The translations under genes and the position numbers were made by a program. A stretch of DNA of 43,005 nt from NCBI RefSeq assembly GCF_014695775.1, contig NZ_JACJOX010000065.1:1-43005 (forward strand), written 5' to 3'. The notes under the pieces were generated by a model that ran no database searches, had not been told where the DNA came from, and saw only the letters and a program-made list of their open reading frames with translations. Shown piece by piece: positions 1 to 7,705 of the stretch (position 1 is its first letter; each line of letters opens with the position of its first letter). The DNA is from Leptolyngbya sp. FACHB-60. Its GTDB lineage: Bacteria > Cyanobacteriota > Cyanobacteriia > Phormidesmidales > Phormidesmidaceae.

Positions 1-423
1 AATACCGAAGACTATGCTTACGGCTGGTGCTTGAAAGGCGAACGATTCGCGGCTGAACGTCGGGGCAATCGTACCGAACGAGTGAGCTTTATAGCGGCTT
101 GGCATCACCATCAGCTCGTTGCCCCACTTACCTATCAGGGGTACTGCAATCGCCTGGTGTTTGAAACATGGTTAGAGGAGAAACTCTTGCCCGTACTCAA
201 AGCTGGCAGTGTGATCATCTGTGACAACGCCTCGTTTCACAAAGGTGGGCGCATTGAAGCATTGATTCGTCAGGTGGGCTGTCATCTCTTATATCTGCCG
301 CCTTACTCCCCGGATTTGAACCCGATTGAACATCAATGGTTTGTTCTGAAAAACCGGATGCGAAAACAGATTCAATCCGGCCAACCCTTTCGGCAAGTCG
401 TTGACCAAGCCTTCGTTGACTGA
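1..423 (+). CDS. IS630-family transposase, C-terminal part (5' end outside window)
   Basis: The reading frame is open from base 1 to the TGA at 421-423, so this is the last 140 codons of a gene that begins before the window. It matches the C-terminal half of the DDE domain of IS630/Tc1-type transposases. The second catalytic Asp lies in ICDNASFHKGG, and the last acidic residue in the hallmark PPYSPDLNPIEHQW. The frame continues upstream of the internal TTG at base 31 as TEDYAYGWCLKGERF, typical of the family, so that TTG is not the start. The protein would cut and join IS ends. The 3' end looks intact, but without the left part it is not possible to say whether the element is active. No confident terminal inverted repeat was recognised downstream. 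Confidence 0.88.
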   Translation, partial: NTEDYAYGWCLKGERFAAERRGNRTERVSFIAAWHHHQLVAPLTYQGYCNRLVFETWLEEKLLPVLKAGSVIICDNASFHKGGRIEALIRQVGCHLLYLPPYSPDLNPIEHQWFVLKNRMRKQIQSGQPFRQVVDQAFVD

Positions 424-580
424 CCGGACCTATCCACGGATTGCTATACCAGCCCACAGACGACACCGGGTCGATTTCACCAGCAGCGATCCGCCCTGCG
501 TTTGGCTAGCAATTCACAGCTTCAGGGAGTAACCGGGTTTTGGCTCGTTCTTGACCAGGTCTATTGTGACAGGCCATAAC

Positions 581-660
581 CGTCTAAGGTTCGGGGTTTA
601 AGGTGTCGGGTCTAAGGCTTGCCTTGAACCTGAGACCTTGAACCCTAAACCCCACTAACC
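581..660. repeat. Heptamer-like short repeat with imperfect dyad symmetry
   Basis: The tract reads GGGGTTTAAGGTGTCGGG on one side and its approximate reverse complement (CCTTGAACCCTAAACCCC) on the other, with AAGGC-TT-GCCTT at the centre. It could fold into a long imperfect hairpin. The same words recur at 16462-16560. It lies between the transposase end and the 3' end of the SLH gene; the rest of 424-727 shows no gene. Confidence 0.7.
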
Positions 661-727
661 TTTGCAGACTACTAGCTGAACTTAGATCAGGGAGATGGCA
701 CCGCTGAAACCTGGCTTTTGAGTCGGC

Positions 728-2029
728 CTAGTTTGAGATCGCATCTACCGTGAGGTCAGAGCGCAGGGTGATGTCGAGATCGCTGGGGTTAATGACCACT
801 ACCGCGCTGTTCGAGGTGACCTGGTTGTCGCCGTTGATGACGGCCCCAACCACGCTGCCCAAGGAGCTGTTGCCGGTAATCCTACCTAAAATCGATTCGG
901 CTGCACCGGTAATTAGCGCCCCTTGCAGGGTGCCGCTGCTGACGGTGTTGGTAGCGGCGATCGCGCTGGACTCAGCATTGATGTTGTAGGTGCGTCCGTT
1001 AACCGTGAGGTTGTCGGCTACAAACTTAGCTGCCGTTACCGAAGAACCGCGAATTTGCACCGGCACAATGCGGCCCTGGATGGTGCTGCCCGCAGGGACT
1101 AACACCTGGTTCTGGCTATTGCGAATCGGCGTGGTAACTTGCAGGCTGGTAGCAACGGTTTGGCCAGGCGCTACCACAATATCTACCTCGGTAGTGCTGT
1201 TGGGGTAGCGCACCGCTAGGGGAGTGCCGCTGGGCACCAAGCGGGGCGAGCTGGTGGAAGTGCCGGTGCCAGTACCAGTACCGGTGCCAGTGCCAGTACC
1301 GGTGCCAGTGCCAGTACCGGTGCCAGGGGTAGCGCCGACGATGTAGCTGTTGGCGCTTTGGCTCGCTTGCAGGGCTGGCATGCGGCCCTGGGCCACGAGT
1401 GCTTGATAGATAAAGGCTGCCACGTCAGCGCGGGTGGCGGTGCGCTGGGGTTGCAGCGTACCTACGTTGGGATAGTTAACCACCAGCCGGTTTTCGGTAG
1501 CCGCCGCTACGGGCCCTTCGCCGTAGCTAGGAATTTGGCCGCGATCGCGGTAGACGCCCAAAACTTCGTTGACGGAGCCCCGAGGGCTGTAGTCAAGGCC
1601 ATTAGCCAGGGCGACTAGGGCCTGCACCCGAGGAATCTGTTGCTCAGGCTGGAAAGCGCCGTTGGGGTAGCCCGAGAGAAAGCCCTGGCCGTAGGCGTTG
1701 GCGATCGCAGCGCTGGCCCAGTAATTGCTGGAGACATCGCTAAACCGAGGAGCAGTGCGATCGAGGGGCTGGTTGAAGGCGTTGCGCACAATGGCAGCAA
1801 ACTGGGCGCGGGTCACCGGTTGGTCGGGCCGAAAGGTGCCGTCGGGGAACCCAGCGATAATTTGCTCAGAGGCGAGGCTTTCAATAAAGGGACGCGCCCA
1901 GTAGCTCGAACCCACATCATTAAACTCGGCAGTTTGGGCAGTGGCAGGCAGCGCCAACCCCACAAATGCTACAGAACCTAGCGCCACAAAGGCGGTGGTT
2001 TTGGCAGACAGATTCAGTACGGTGCTCAT
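728..2029 (-). CDS. SLH-domain envelope protein
   Basis: A protein of about 433 residues, probably exported and tied to the outer envelope. An N-terminal signal peptide ends near ALPATAQ. Three S-layer-homology units follow: FNDVGSSYWA...FRPDQPVTRAQFA, FSDVSSNYWA...FQPEQQIPRVQAL, and a more divergent third ending LQPQRTATRADVAAF. A Gly-Thr dipeptide run links them to a C-terminal domain of about 170 residues. I do not recognise a named family for that domain; its sequence (VLVPAGSTIQGRIVPV) suggests a beta-rich fold. SLH repeats bind peptidoglycan-linked polymer. The frame also opens at a TTG at 2035, but the ATG at 2029, ten bases after AAGGA, is the better start. The C-terminal role is unknown. 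Confidence 0.85.
   Translation of the reverse strand: MSTVLNLSAKTTAFVALGSVAFVGLALPATAQTAEFNDVGSSYWARPFIESLASEQIIAGFPDGTFRPDQPVTRAQFAAIVRNAFNQPLDRTAPRFSDVSSNYWASAAIANAYGQGFLSGYPNGAFQPEQQIPRVQALVALANGLDYSPRGSVNEVLGVYRDRGQIPSYGEGPVAAATENRLVVNYPNVGTLQPQRTATRADVAAFIYQALVAQGRMPALQASQSANSYIVGATPGTGTGTGTGTGTGTGTGTGTGTSTSSPRLVPSGTPLAVRYPNSTTEVDIVVAPGQTVATSLQVTTPIRNSQNQVLVPAGSTIQGRIVPVQIRGSSVTAAKFVADNLTVNGRTYNINAESSAIAATNTVSSGTLQGALITGAAESILGRITGNSSLGSVVGAVINGDNQVTSNSAVVVINPSDLDITLRSDLTVDAISN
1261..1326. repeat. Tandem repeat coding for a Gly-Thr run
   Basis: Tandem 6- and 12-base units of the type CCGGTGCCAGTA lie inside the SLH gene and encode about eleven Gly-Thr dipeptides on the minus strand. The dipeptide run forms a flexible linker between the SLH part and the C-terminal domain. 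Such arrays change length easily by slippage in steps that keep the frame. Confidence 0.85.
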
Positions 2030-2604
2030 ACTCAATGATTCCTTAAAAAGCGGAGTGTTAATACAGCGTCAATAGAGGGTCAGTGGAAACGGGTCATCCA
2101 CAGCAAAATGGCCTCAGAACTAGCTAGAGCGAGTCAGAGGCAGTGCTATAGAGATGGGCCGTCCTACCAAGGCATCTTTGGTAGAACCAATAGCCTGGAG
2201 CAAATAGGGGCAAATTTATTCGCTAAACCCTGAGAGTGGGGTTTGGTGTTTAGCCGAGCCAAATGGTAAATGCACGGGAACCTATGGAAGAAAAGCTGCG
2301 CTTTTAATTACACAGACCATTAGCATCGGGCTATTTGTTCCCCCTTTTCGAGCCTAATGCCCGAAAGTTTGGATAAATCAGCCTTAGGAGATAGGGCGAT
2401 CGCCTTCTTTCGCCTCTTCACGCTCAGTCTAGTCACTTCTGCTTTAAAGCACCTGTGCCGACAGAGAGGCTTTGCGAATCATCACTACAGCCGATGACTG
2501 GCGGTTTCTAAACCCAATCTCGTCAAAAACAGGCTTATCTAGTGGGTTTATGCTAAGACAGACCCTTTAATCTGCATCTGCGCGCAGCGAGCGCTCAATT
2601 CACT
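2030..2604. other. Spacer between divergent SLH and oxidoreductase genes
   Basis: About 575 bases hold the upstream regions of two divergent genes. A 46-codon frame starting at 2357 has no recognisable product or ribosome site, so I do not call it. A HIP1-type GCGATCGC lies near 2397. I saw no RNA gene or clear promoter here. Confidence 0.5.
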
Positions 2605-3669
2605 ATGAAAGCTGTTGCCCTGACCCATTATTTGCCCATTAGCGATCCAGAATCACTCTTCGACGCTCGCCTACCCAAGCCTAGCCCTACAGGCCGTGAC
2701 CTTCTGGTGCGGGTAGAGGCGGTCTCGGTCAACCCAGTTGACACCAAGGTACGTGCCCCAAAGGAAAAAGTCGAAGACACGCCCAAGGTGCTGGGGTATG
2801 ACGCTGCTGGCGTGGTTGAAAGCGTTGGCGATGCGGTGACGCGCTTCAAGCCCGGCGATGCGGTTTACTACGCCGGAGACATCACTCGCCCCGGCTCCAA
2901 CGCTGAATTTCAGCTGGTGGATGAGCGCATTGTGGGTGCCATGCCCCAAACCCTCTCCTTCGCCGAAGCCGCCGCTCTGCCGCTCACCACCCTCACCGCC
3001 TGGGAAGCCCTGTTTACGCGCTTGGGGATCAATCGAGCCGGGGGCGATTCGCGAAGCGTTCGGGAACCGACTCGGAACGAGTATCCCTACGGGAATCGCG
3101 GCCAGTCGATTCTAATCATTGGTGGAGCCGGGGGCGTGGGGTCGATCGCCATTCAGCTGGCCAAACTGGCGGGGTTGGTGGTGATTGCCACCGCCTCGCG
3201 GCCCCAGTCGCAGGCCTGGGTGCGCGAGCTAGGCGCCGACCACAGCGTGGACTACAGCGATGCCCTGATTGAAGAAATGGCCCAGCTCGGCCACCGCGAG
3301 GTCGATTTTATCGCCAACTTCAGCGATACCGATGCCTACTGGGGCGTGATGGCCGAGCTGATTCGTCCCCAGGGCAAAATTGTCGGCATTGTCGGCAATA
3401 CCGACCCGCTTGACCTCAATCTGCTCAAAAACAAAAGCGCCACCTTTGCCTGGGAGTTTATGTTCACCCGCTCGATGTACCAAACCGCCGACATGGCCGA
3501 CCAGGGCCACCTGCTCAACGAGGTTGCGGCGTTAATCGATGCCAAAACAGTTCGCACCACCCTAGGGCAAACGCTCTCACCCATCAACGCCACCAACCTG
3601 CGCCAGGCCCACGCGCAGATCGAGTCGGGGCGAACGATTGGCAAGCTGGTGTTAGAGGGGTGGAGGTAG
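2605..3669 (+). CDS. Zinc-type alcohol dehydrogenase-like (MDR) oxidoreductase
   Basis: A medium-chain dehydrogenase/reductase of 354 residues, closest in pattern to the zinc-type alcohol dehydrogenase-like or NADPH:quinone reductase group. The N-terminal GroES-like domain has VSVNPVDTKVR and LGYDAAGVVESVG. The NADPH Rossmann motif is IIGGAGGVGSIAIQLAK. No structural-zinc cysteine cluster is visible, so it is probably a zinc-free reductase despite the family name. Residues 147-165 (GDSRSVREPTRNEYPYGNR) sit just before the Rossmann motif, have no counterpart in the family pattern, and are encoded by a palindromic repeat. The insertion is in frame and falls at a domain boundary, so the enzyme may still fold. 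The substrate is not predictable. Confidence 0.88.
   Translation: MKAVALTHYLPISDPESLFDARLPKPSPTGRDLLVRVEAVSVNPVDTKVRAPKEKVEDTPKVLGYDAAGVVESVGDAVTRFKPGDAVYYAGDITRPGSNAEFQLVDERIVGAMPQTLSFAEAAALPLTTLTAWEALFTRLGINRAGGDSRSVREPTRNEYPYGNRGQSILIIGGAGGVGSIAIQLAKLAGLVVIATASRPQSQAWVRELGADHSVDYSDALIEEMAQLGHREVDFIANFSDTDAYWGVMAELIRPQGKIVGIVGNTDPLDLNLLKNKSATFAWEFMFTRSMYQTADMADQGHLLNEVAALIDAKTVRTTLGQTLSPINATNLRQAHAQIESGRTIGKLVLEGWR
3043..3099. repeat. In-frame palindromic repeat inserted in a coding gene
   Basis: A 56-base palindromic unit (3044-3099) starts with GCGATTC and ends with its reverse complement GAATCGC. Inside are smaller hairpins: CGAA-GCG-TTCG at 3052-3062, ACTCG-GAA-CGAGT at 3070-3082, and CCC-TAC-GGG at 3085-3093, giving a cloverleaf-like fold. 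With one extra base it is 57 bases, or 19 codons, and leaves the oxidoreductase frame open. It looks like a REP-type or miniature element inserted in a gene. Confidence 0.75.
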
Positions 3670-3728
3670 AGAGTGGTGAGGAAGGTAAGGGAGGTAGAGG
3701 AGATAGGGGAGGGGAGGACTGTAGAGAG
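3664..3728. repeat. Polypurine G/A tract after the oxidoreductase gene
   Basis: An almost pure purine run of GGTAGAGAG / GGGAGGTAGAGGAG type directly follows the stop codon and separates two convergent genes. Similar G-rich purine tracts lie at 11772-11820, 14900-14954 and, on the other strand, 36901-36962. Confidence 0.55.
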
Positions 3729-3751
3729 CAGTGCTCAACATCCCCATCCTG

Positions 3752-4186
3752 TTATTTCACCGAGACGCGGCCATCGGCTTCAATCGTGATGCTGCGATCG
3801 CTGGGTTCACTGGGCGCATTGTACAGTTCCACCCGCAGCGTGTTGGGGCTGGGGCGACCGAGGCGAGCGCGCACGGGCAGGCGTTCTTGTGACCAGAAGA
3901 AGAACGATGGCTTGGGCTGCCCGGCCCAATTTATCCGGGTTTCGAAGGTGTTGCCGGTGTAGAGCAAACGGGGGCCGAGCAGGGGTGGTTGCTCCAAGCT
4001 GAGGGGACGGCTGCCAACGTTGATCACTTGCACGGTGATGCGATCGCCCGGCGTAAACTGAATCTGGCCCGACCGACAGTTAACGGTGCAGGGGTCAGCT
4101 ATAGCAGCAGGAACGCTCCACAGCCAGGCCGCCAGGCCGACCAAACATCCCCCCACTAAAAAACTAGACGGCACAAACTTCTTCAA
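3752..4186 (-). CDS. Small secreted protein of unknown function
   Basis: I do not recognise the family. The frame opens at a GTG at 4201. However, the TTG at 4186 has GAGGA eight bases upstream and gives a classical signal peptide: MKKF, then a hydrophobic stretch of about 20 residues, ending near PAAIADPC. The mature part is about 110 residues and starts with two close cysteines (DPCTVNCR). It then shows a beta-strand-like pattern (GDRITVQVINVGSRPLSLEQ) resembling small immunoglobulin-like or pilus-assembly-associated domains. It is probably periplasmic. It is convergent with the oxidoreductase and shows no operon partner. Confidence 0.65.
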   Translation of the reverse strand: MKKFVPSSFLVGGCLVGLAAWLWSVPAAIADPCTVNCRSGQIQFTPGDRITVQVINVGSRPLSLEQPPLLGPRLLYTGNTFETRINWAGQPKPSFFFWSQERLPVRARLGRPSPNTLRVELYNAPSEPSDRSITIEADGRVSVK

Positions 4187-4377
4187 AGCAACGATCCTCA
4201 CAGGAAAACGGATCTTTTGTTGTAATCGCTACCGGAGTACCCTGGAACCCTATCTACACATCTTGTAGGAATTGATGGTTACACCAAGCGCCACCAGAGC
4301 GTGATACCCAAACAGCGGGCTATGAAACGTCAGGTATGAACAAGACGACTGAGCTTGACTCAAGAAATATAGGTAAT

Positions 4378-5268
4378 TTAGGCGGCCTGGTCTGTAGCCA
4401 CGGCCTTAGTAGCCAGGGAAATAACTATGGCATCGTCAGGTTGAGGGGTGAAGCTGTCCCACTGATCTAGATATTGGGTGAGGTGATGGTCGCCCTGGGC
4501 AATGCGATCGCCCACCATTCCCCGCACCCGCAAGTCCTCTTCCAAGTACTGCTCTTCGCTAAAGAATCCTGCAAACCTTGCCGTCCGCAGCCACACCAGG
4601 TAGGTACTCAGCGCATCGTACTGGCTCTGCACTACGATTGATCGCAAGTCCCCCTCAACCCACCAATTCACTACATCGTGGGGCTCTGGCCCCACCTGCC
4701 CAGGAATGCCCATCGCCGCCGCCAGTTCGTGCAGGGTAGGTGTAGCAATTCCCCAGCCGCTGATGACGCTCTTTAAATCAATATGGGCGTCGCCGTGACG
4801 ACTAAAGTAGTCGCTGCCCCAGCCTTTGTCACCCCGACGGCAAAACTCTGCTGCCGAAATGCCTGTTACCAGCCCACGTTGAAGCAAAATGGGCAAGTCA
4901 GCGGTTTGAGAATTAAAGCCCACCAGCTGAGGATGGTGCTGCCCCAGATAGCCTAAAAAAGCCGAAATCAGTTCGCCTTCATCCATTAAGCGATCGCTCT
5001 GTCTGGGTAGAGTGGTTAGCCGTAGCGTAACCTCGCCGTTGGTTTGCTGCTCTCGCACCACCGCCGAGACAGCCACCACGCGGCACAGCGCTGTTTTAAG
5101 ATGAGGCCGAGGTTTTTCTGACGTGGCTCCAGCTTTGGCCCACATCACCTCAAGCACCTCAGTATCCGAGAGTGTTGCGGGCAGGCCGTACACGCGCCGA
5201 CCCGAGGTCGGGTCGGGCACCCACTCCAAGTCAAAGGCGCATACGTGCCGACTAACGGATTTAAACAT
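4378..5268 (-). CDS. PolB-like 3'-5' exonuclease (DEDDy family)
   Basis: The protein resembles the predicted 3'-5' exonucleases related to the proofreading domain of DNA polymerase B. Exo I is CAFDLEW near the N terminus, with the catalytic Asp and Glu. Exo II is the PQLVGFNSQTADLPIL region with Asn and Asp. Exo III is the Tyr-Asp pair in SQYDALSTYLVW. These residues would hold two metal ions for hydrolysing DNA or RNA 3' ends. The ATG at 5268 is chosen because GGGAG lies just upstream and the exonuclease fold begins at once; a longer frame reaches 5370 but overlaps cbiX and adds low-complexity sequence. It lies 86 bases downstream of cbiX on the same strand, so they may share a transcript. 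Confidence 0.85.
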   Translation of the reverse strand: MFKSVSRHVCAFDLEWVPDPTSGRRVYGLPATLSDTEVLEVMWAKAGATSEKPRPHLKTALCRVVAVSAVVREQQTNGEVTLRLTTLPRQSDRLMDEGELISAFLGYLGQHHPQLVGFNSQTADLPILLQRGLVTGISAAEFCRRGDKGWGSDYFSRHGDAHIDLKSVISGWGIATPTLHELAAAMGIPGQVGPEPHDVVNWWVEGDLRSIVVQSQYDALSTYLVWLRTARFAGFFSEEQYLEEDLRVRGMVGDRIAQGDHHLTQYLDQWDSFTPQPDDAIVISLATKAVATDQAA

Positions 5269-5354
5269 GGCTGCTCCCTGGGATGCACTAAAAACTGACC
5301 CAGGCCGTTGCCCAGGCGCTGTTTTTAGCATTCCCAGCCCAATTAGATGAGCAG

Positions 5355-6404
5355 CTAGGGAACCTGCCAAGCCCGCTGATGGTAGTCGTCGGGTTCTGGA
5401 AAGAGATCTACAGGTTCGCCGTGATGATGCCCATGATCGTGGCCGTGCCCATGCCCGTGCCCGTGGCCATGATCTTCGTGGGCATGTCCGTGGTCATGAC
5501 CATGACCGTGCTGAGCGCCCCCGGCAGCCAGGCGAAATTTGCACATTTCACAGTTCATCGCCACCTGGCCCAGGTGAGTTTCAATTTCGCGATCGCGCAA
5601 AATCTGCATTAGCTGCGGATGACTTCCCATCTCCGGCAGATAGCTCACCAACTGTTTTGGATGCGCTGCCTGCTCCCGCTCGGTAATCGCTAAAATCTTC
5701 TTAATCAGCACACCGGTAAATAGAAAGTAGGGCAGCACGATAATGCGTTTCGGCTCGTACATACGGGCGCGACGAAAGCCCTCTTCTAGGCGCGGATGGG
5801 TAATGCCGATGAAGCAAATTTCTACCGTTTTATAGCGGCTGCCCTCCCACACAATACGGGCCAGTTTATAGACATCGCCATTGGCATCGGGGTCGCTGGC
5901 CCCCCGGCCCACAAACAGCAGCACCGTGTCTTCGCGGGCAATGTTGTCTGGGTTAAAGCGCGGCGTATCTAGCTCTGCCAGTCTCTCCTGCCAGAGTTGA
6001 ATGATGGCTGGGGTAATGCCAAAGTGGCGACCGTAGTGAAATTTCACCTGGGGGTGGCGCTGGCGAGCCCGGTCCAATTCGTTGGTGACATCAAACTTGT
6101 TGTGGCGAGCCGCAAAGAGCAGAATTGGCAGCACCGAAATATCGGTGTAGCCCTGCTCTACGCACTGATCTACCCCGTCTTGAATAGTGGGTTCCGTTAA
6201 TTCTAAAAAGCAGGGAATCACCGGGCGAGAAGTGTCGAGTTTTTGGTAGGCGGCAGCAAATTCTAGAACGCGATCGCGCCCCTCCAGATCTCGGCTACCG
6301 TGGCCCACCAGCAGCAGCGGTCGCTGAGTCGGTAGCGGCGACCAGGTGCCTGTAACGCTGGGCGAAAAATCGTTGGGGGTAGTAATGATTGGTGCGATCG
6401 CCAT
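5355..6404 (-). CDS. cbiX: Sirohydrochlorin chelatase, CbiX/SirB long form with His-rich tail
   Basis: A class II chelatase of 349 residues that inserts Co2+ or Fe2+ into sirohydrochlorin, on the way to cobalamin or siroheme. It has two homologous CbiX halves: the first begins LLLVGHGSRDLEGRDRVLEF with the metal-site His, and the second holds LLFVGRGASDPDANGDVYKL. The C terminus has MNCEMCKF, which fits the MXCXXC motif reported to bind an Fe-S centre in long-form CbiX. A run of about 35 residues rich in His and Gly (near 297-331) follows, probably a metal store or delivery arm. Whether it serves the cobalamin or siroheme branch cannot be told from sequence. The ATG start is clear; the ribosome site is weak. 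Confidence 0.9.
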   Translation of the reverse strand: MAIAPIITTPNDFSPSVTGTWSPLPTQRPLLLVGHGSRDLEGRDRVLEFAAAYQKLDTSRPVIPCFLELTEPTIQDGVDQCVEQGYTDISVLPILLFAARHNKFDVTNELDRARQRHPQVKFHYGRHFGITPAIIQLWQERLAELDTPRFNPDNIAREDTVLLFVGRGASDPDANGDVYKLARIVWEGSRYKTVEICFIGITHPRLEEGFRRARMYEPKRIIVLPYFLFTGVLIKKILAITEREQAAHPKQLVSYLPEMGSHPQLMQILRDREIETHLGQVAMNCEMCKFRLAAGGAQHGHGHDHGHAHEDHGHGHGHGHGHDHGHHHGEPVDLFPEPDDYHQRAWQVP

Positions 6405-6666
6405 AGGTGCTCAAAGTGCCGCAGTGATACTAAATCTAACCCTCAGTCCAGCCTAAAGATATCACCAGTGAAAATTTGGCCCACAGCGGCCTAGGAGCAA
6501 ACGCTAACCTAGACCCAGTTCAACCTTCAAAGCCAAATTGACCATTAGATAACTCGAAGCCCAGGGCAAGATGACTATAAAATCGCAGCCAGATAAAAAT
6601 CAGTCTGCCTGGTTATCTTAGCCCAGGCCAGAGCACAGAACCATCCTGGGGGTGGGCATTAATACT

Positions 6667-7494
6667 ATGAAAGAACCTACTGACGAGAAGCAGGAAGCCT
6701 GGCGCGATGGTCAGAGACCGGCGCTGCGCGAACGCCTGCGCGACCACCTAGACACCACCGACACGGTGCCTGGTCGGGTAATCAATAGTGCGATCGTGCT
6801 GCTGATCTTTATGTCGGCCACCATTTTTGTGATCAAAAGCTACCCGATTTCTGCAGCCCTAGATGAATGGCTAGACATTCTCGACTGGCTCATCGTGCTG
6901 GCTTTCACCCTTGAGTACGGCCTGCGTCTCTGGACGGCCCCGCGTCCTTGGCAGTACGCCTTTAGCCTCTACGGCTTAATCGACCTGATCGCCATTCTGC
7001 CCTCTTGGATTGGCGTCTTTGACATTCGGTTTTTGCGCTTTTTTAGGTCACTACGAATTTTGCGCTTGGTGCGAATCTTTAACGATCGGCTTTGGTTTGG
7101 CCAAGTAACCAGCACCGACAGTCTAATTTTGATTCGCATTTTACTTACTTTAGGGACAATTATTTTTATTTACTCCGGCCTGATTTTTCAGGTCGAGCAC
7201 CCTAGCAATCCCGAAGACTTTGGCACGTTTTTAGACGCGCTCTATTTCGCCGTCGTCACCATGACCACCGTGGGCTACGGCGACGTTACCCCTATTTCAG
7301 AAGCCGGGCGAGGGCTGACGGTGATGATGATTCTCACCGGCATTGCCCTGATTCCCACTCAAATCAGCCGTTTGATCCGGCAATTGGGCAAGGTCTCCCA
7401 GCCGCAGCACTTACCTTGCCCCAACTGCGGCCTCACCCTCCACGATGATGATGCCCAGTTTTGCAAACGTTGCGGTACCCTTCTAGAACCCTAG
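6667..7494 (+). CDS. Voltage-gated K+ channel-like protein with C-terminal zinc ribbon
   Basis: A membrane protein of 275 residues with the six-helix Kv layout. S1 is near VINSAIVLLIFMSATIFVI. The S4-like segment RFLRFFRSLRILRLVRIF has regularly spaced arginines. The pore carries the K+ filter TTVGYGDV near residues 200-206. The cytoplasmic end holds a zinc-ribbon pair, CPNCG and CKRCG, separated by 13 residues, which is unusual for a channel of this size. It probably conducts K+ across the plasma or thylakoid membrane. The frame is open from a GTG at 6652; the ATG at 6667 is preferred because a GGTGGG lies at usable distance. Confidence 0.88.
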   Translation: MKEPTDEKQEAWRDGQRPALRERLRDHLDTTDTVPGRVINSAIVLLIFMSATIFVIKSYPISAALDEWLDILDWLIVLAFTLEYGLRLWTAPRPWQYAFSLYGLIDLIAILPSWIGVFDIRFLRFFRSLRILRLVRIFNDRLWFGQVTSTDSLILIRILLTLGTIIFIYSGLIFQVEHPSNPEDFGTFLDALYFAVVTMTTVGYGDVTPISEAGRGLTVMMILTGIALIPTQISRLIRQLGKVSQPQHLPCPNCGLTLHDDDAQFCKRCGTLLEP

Positions 7495-7568
7495 TTAGAC
7501 GAGCCCTTCAGCCGCGCTGTTATCTCAGTGACGAAACATAACAATTATTGAAAAAACAAATATACCTT

Positions 7569-7596
7569 TTGCCGGATATAGTGTTTCCGGTACAAT
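7569..7596 (+). promoter_or_regulatory. Candidate sigma-70-type promoter of ftsE
   Basis: TTGCCG (7569-7574) and TACAAT (7591-7596) are separated by 16 bases. The ATG at 7595 that would lengthen the ftsE frame lies inside the -10 box, so if this promoter is real translation must start downstream, at 7706. Confidence 0.55.
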
Positions 7597-7705
7597 GACC
7601 ACCCAAAAGCCCCGTCAGCCTGTCCTCGGTGCTGGCTGCGCAGTTCATACGTTTTTGTCAGCCTCACCCCTGAGTCTGTCTAGCCCATCTCAGTTAGGAC
7701 GTTCC

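Noticed and set aside
31..423. Transposase start at the TTG at base 31
   Set aside because: The family sequence continues in frame upstream to base 1, so the gene is simply cut by the window edge.
2357..2497. 46-codon frame in the SLH/oxidoreductase gap
   Set aside because: No ribosome site and no recognisable protein; it crosses a HIP1 site like many random frames in this genome.
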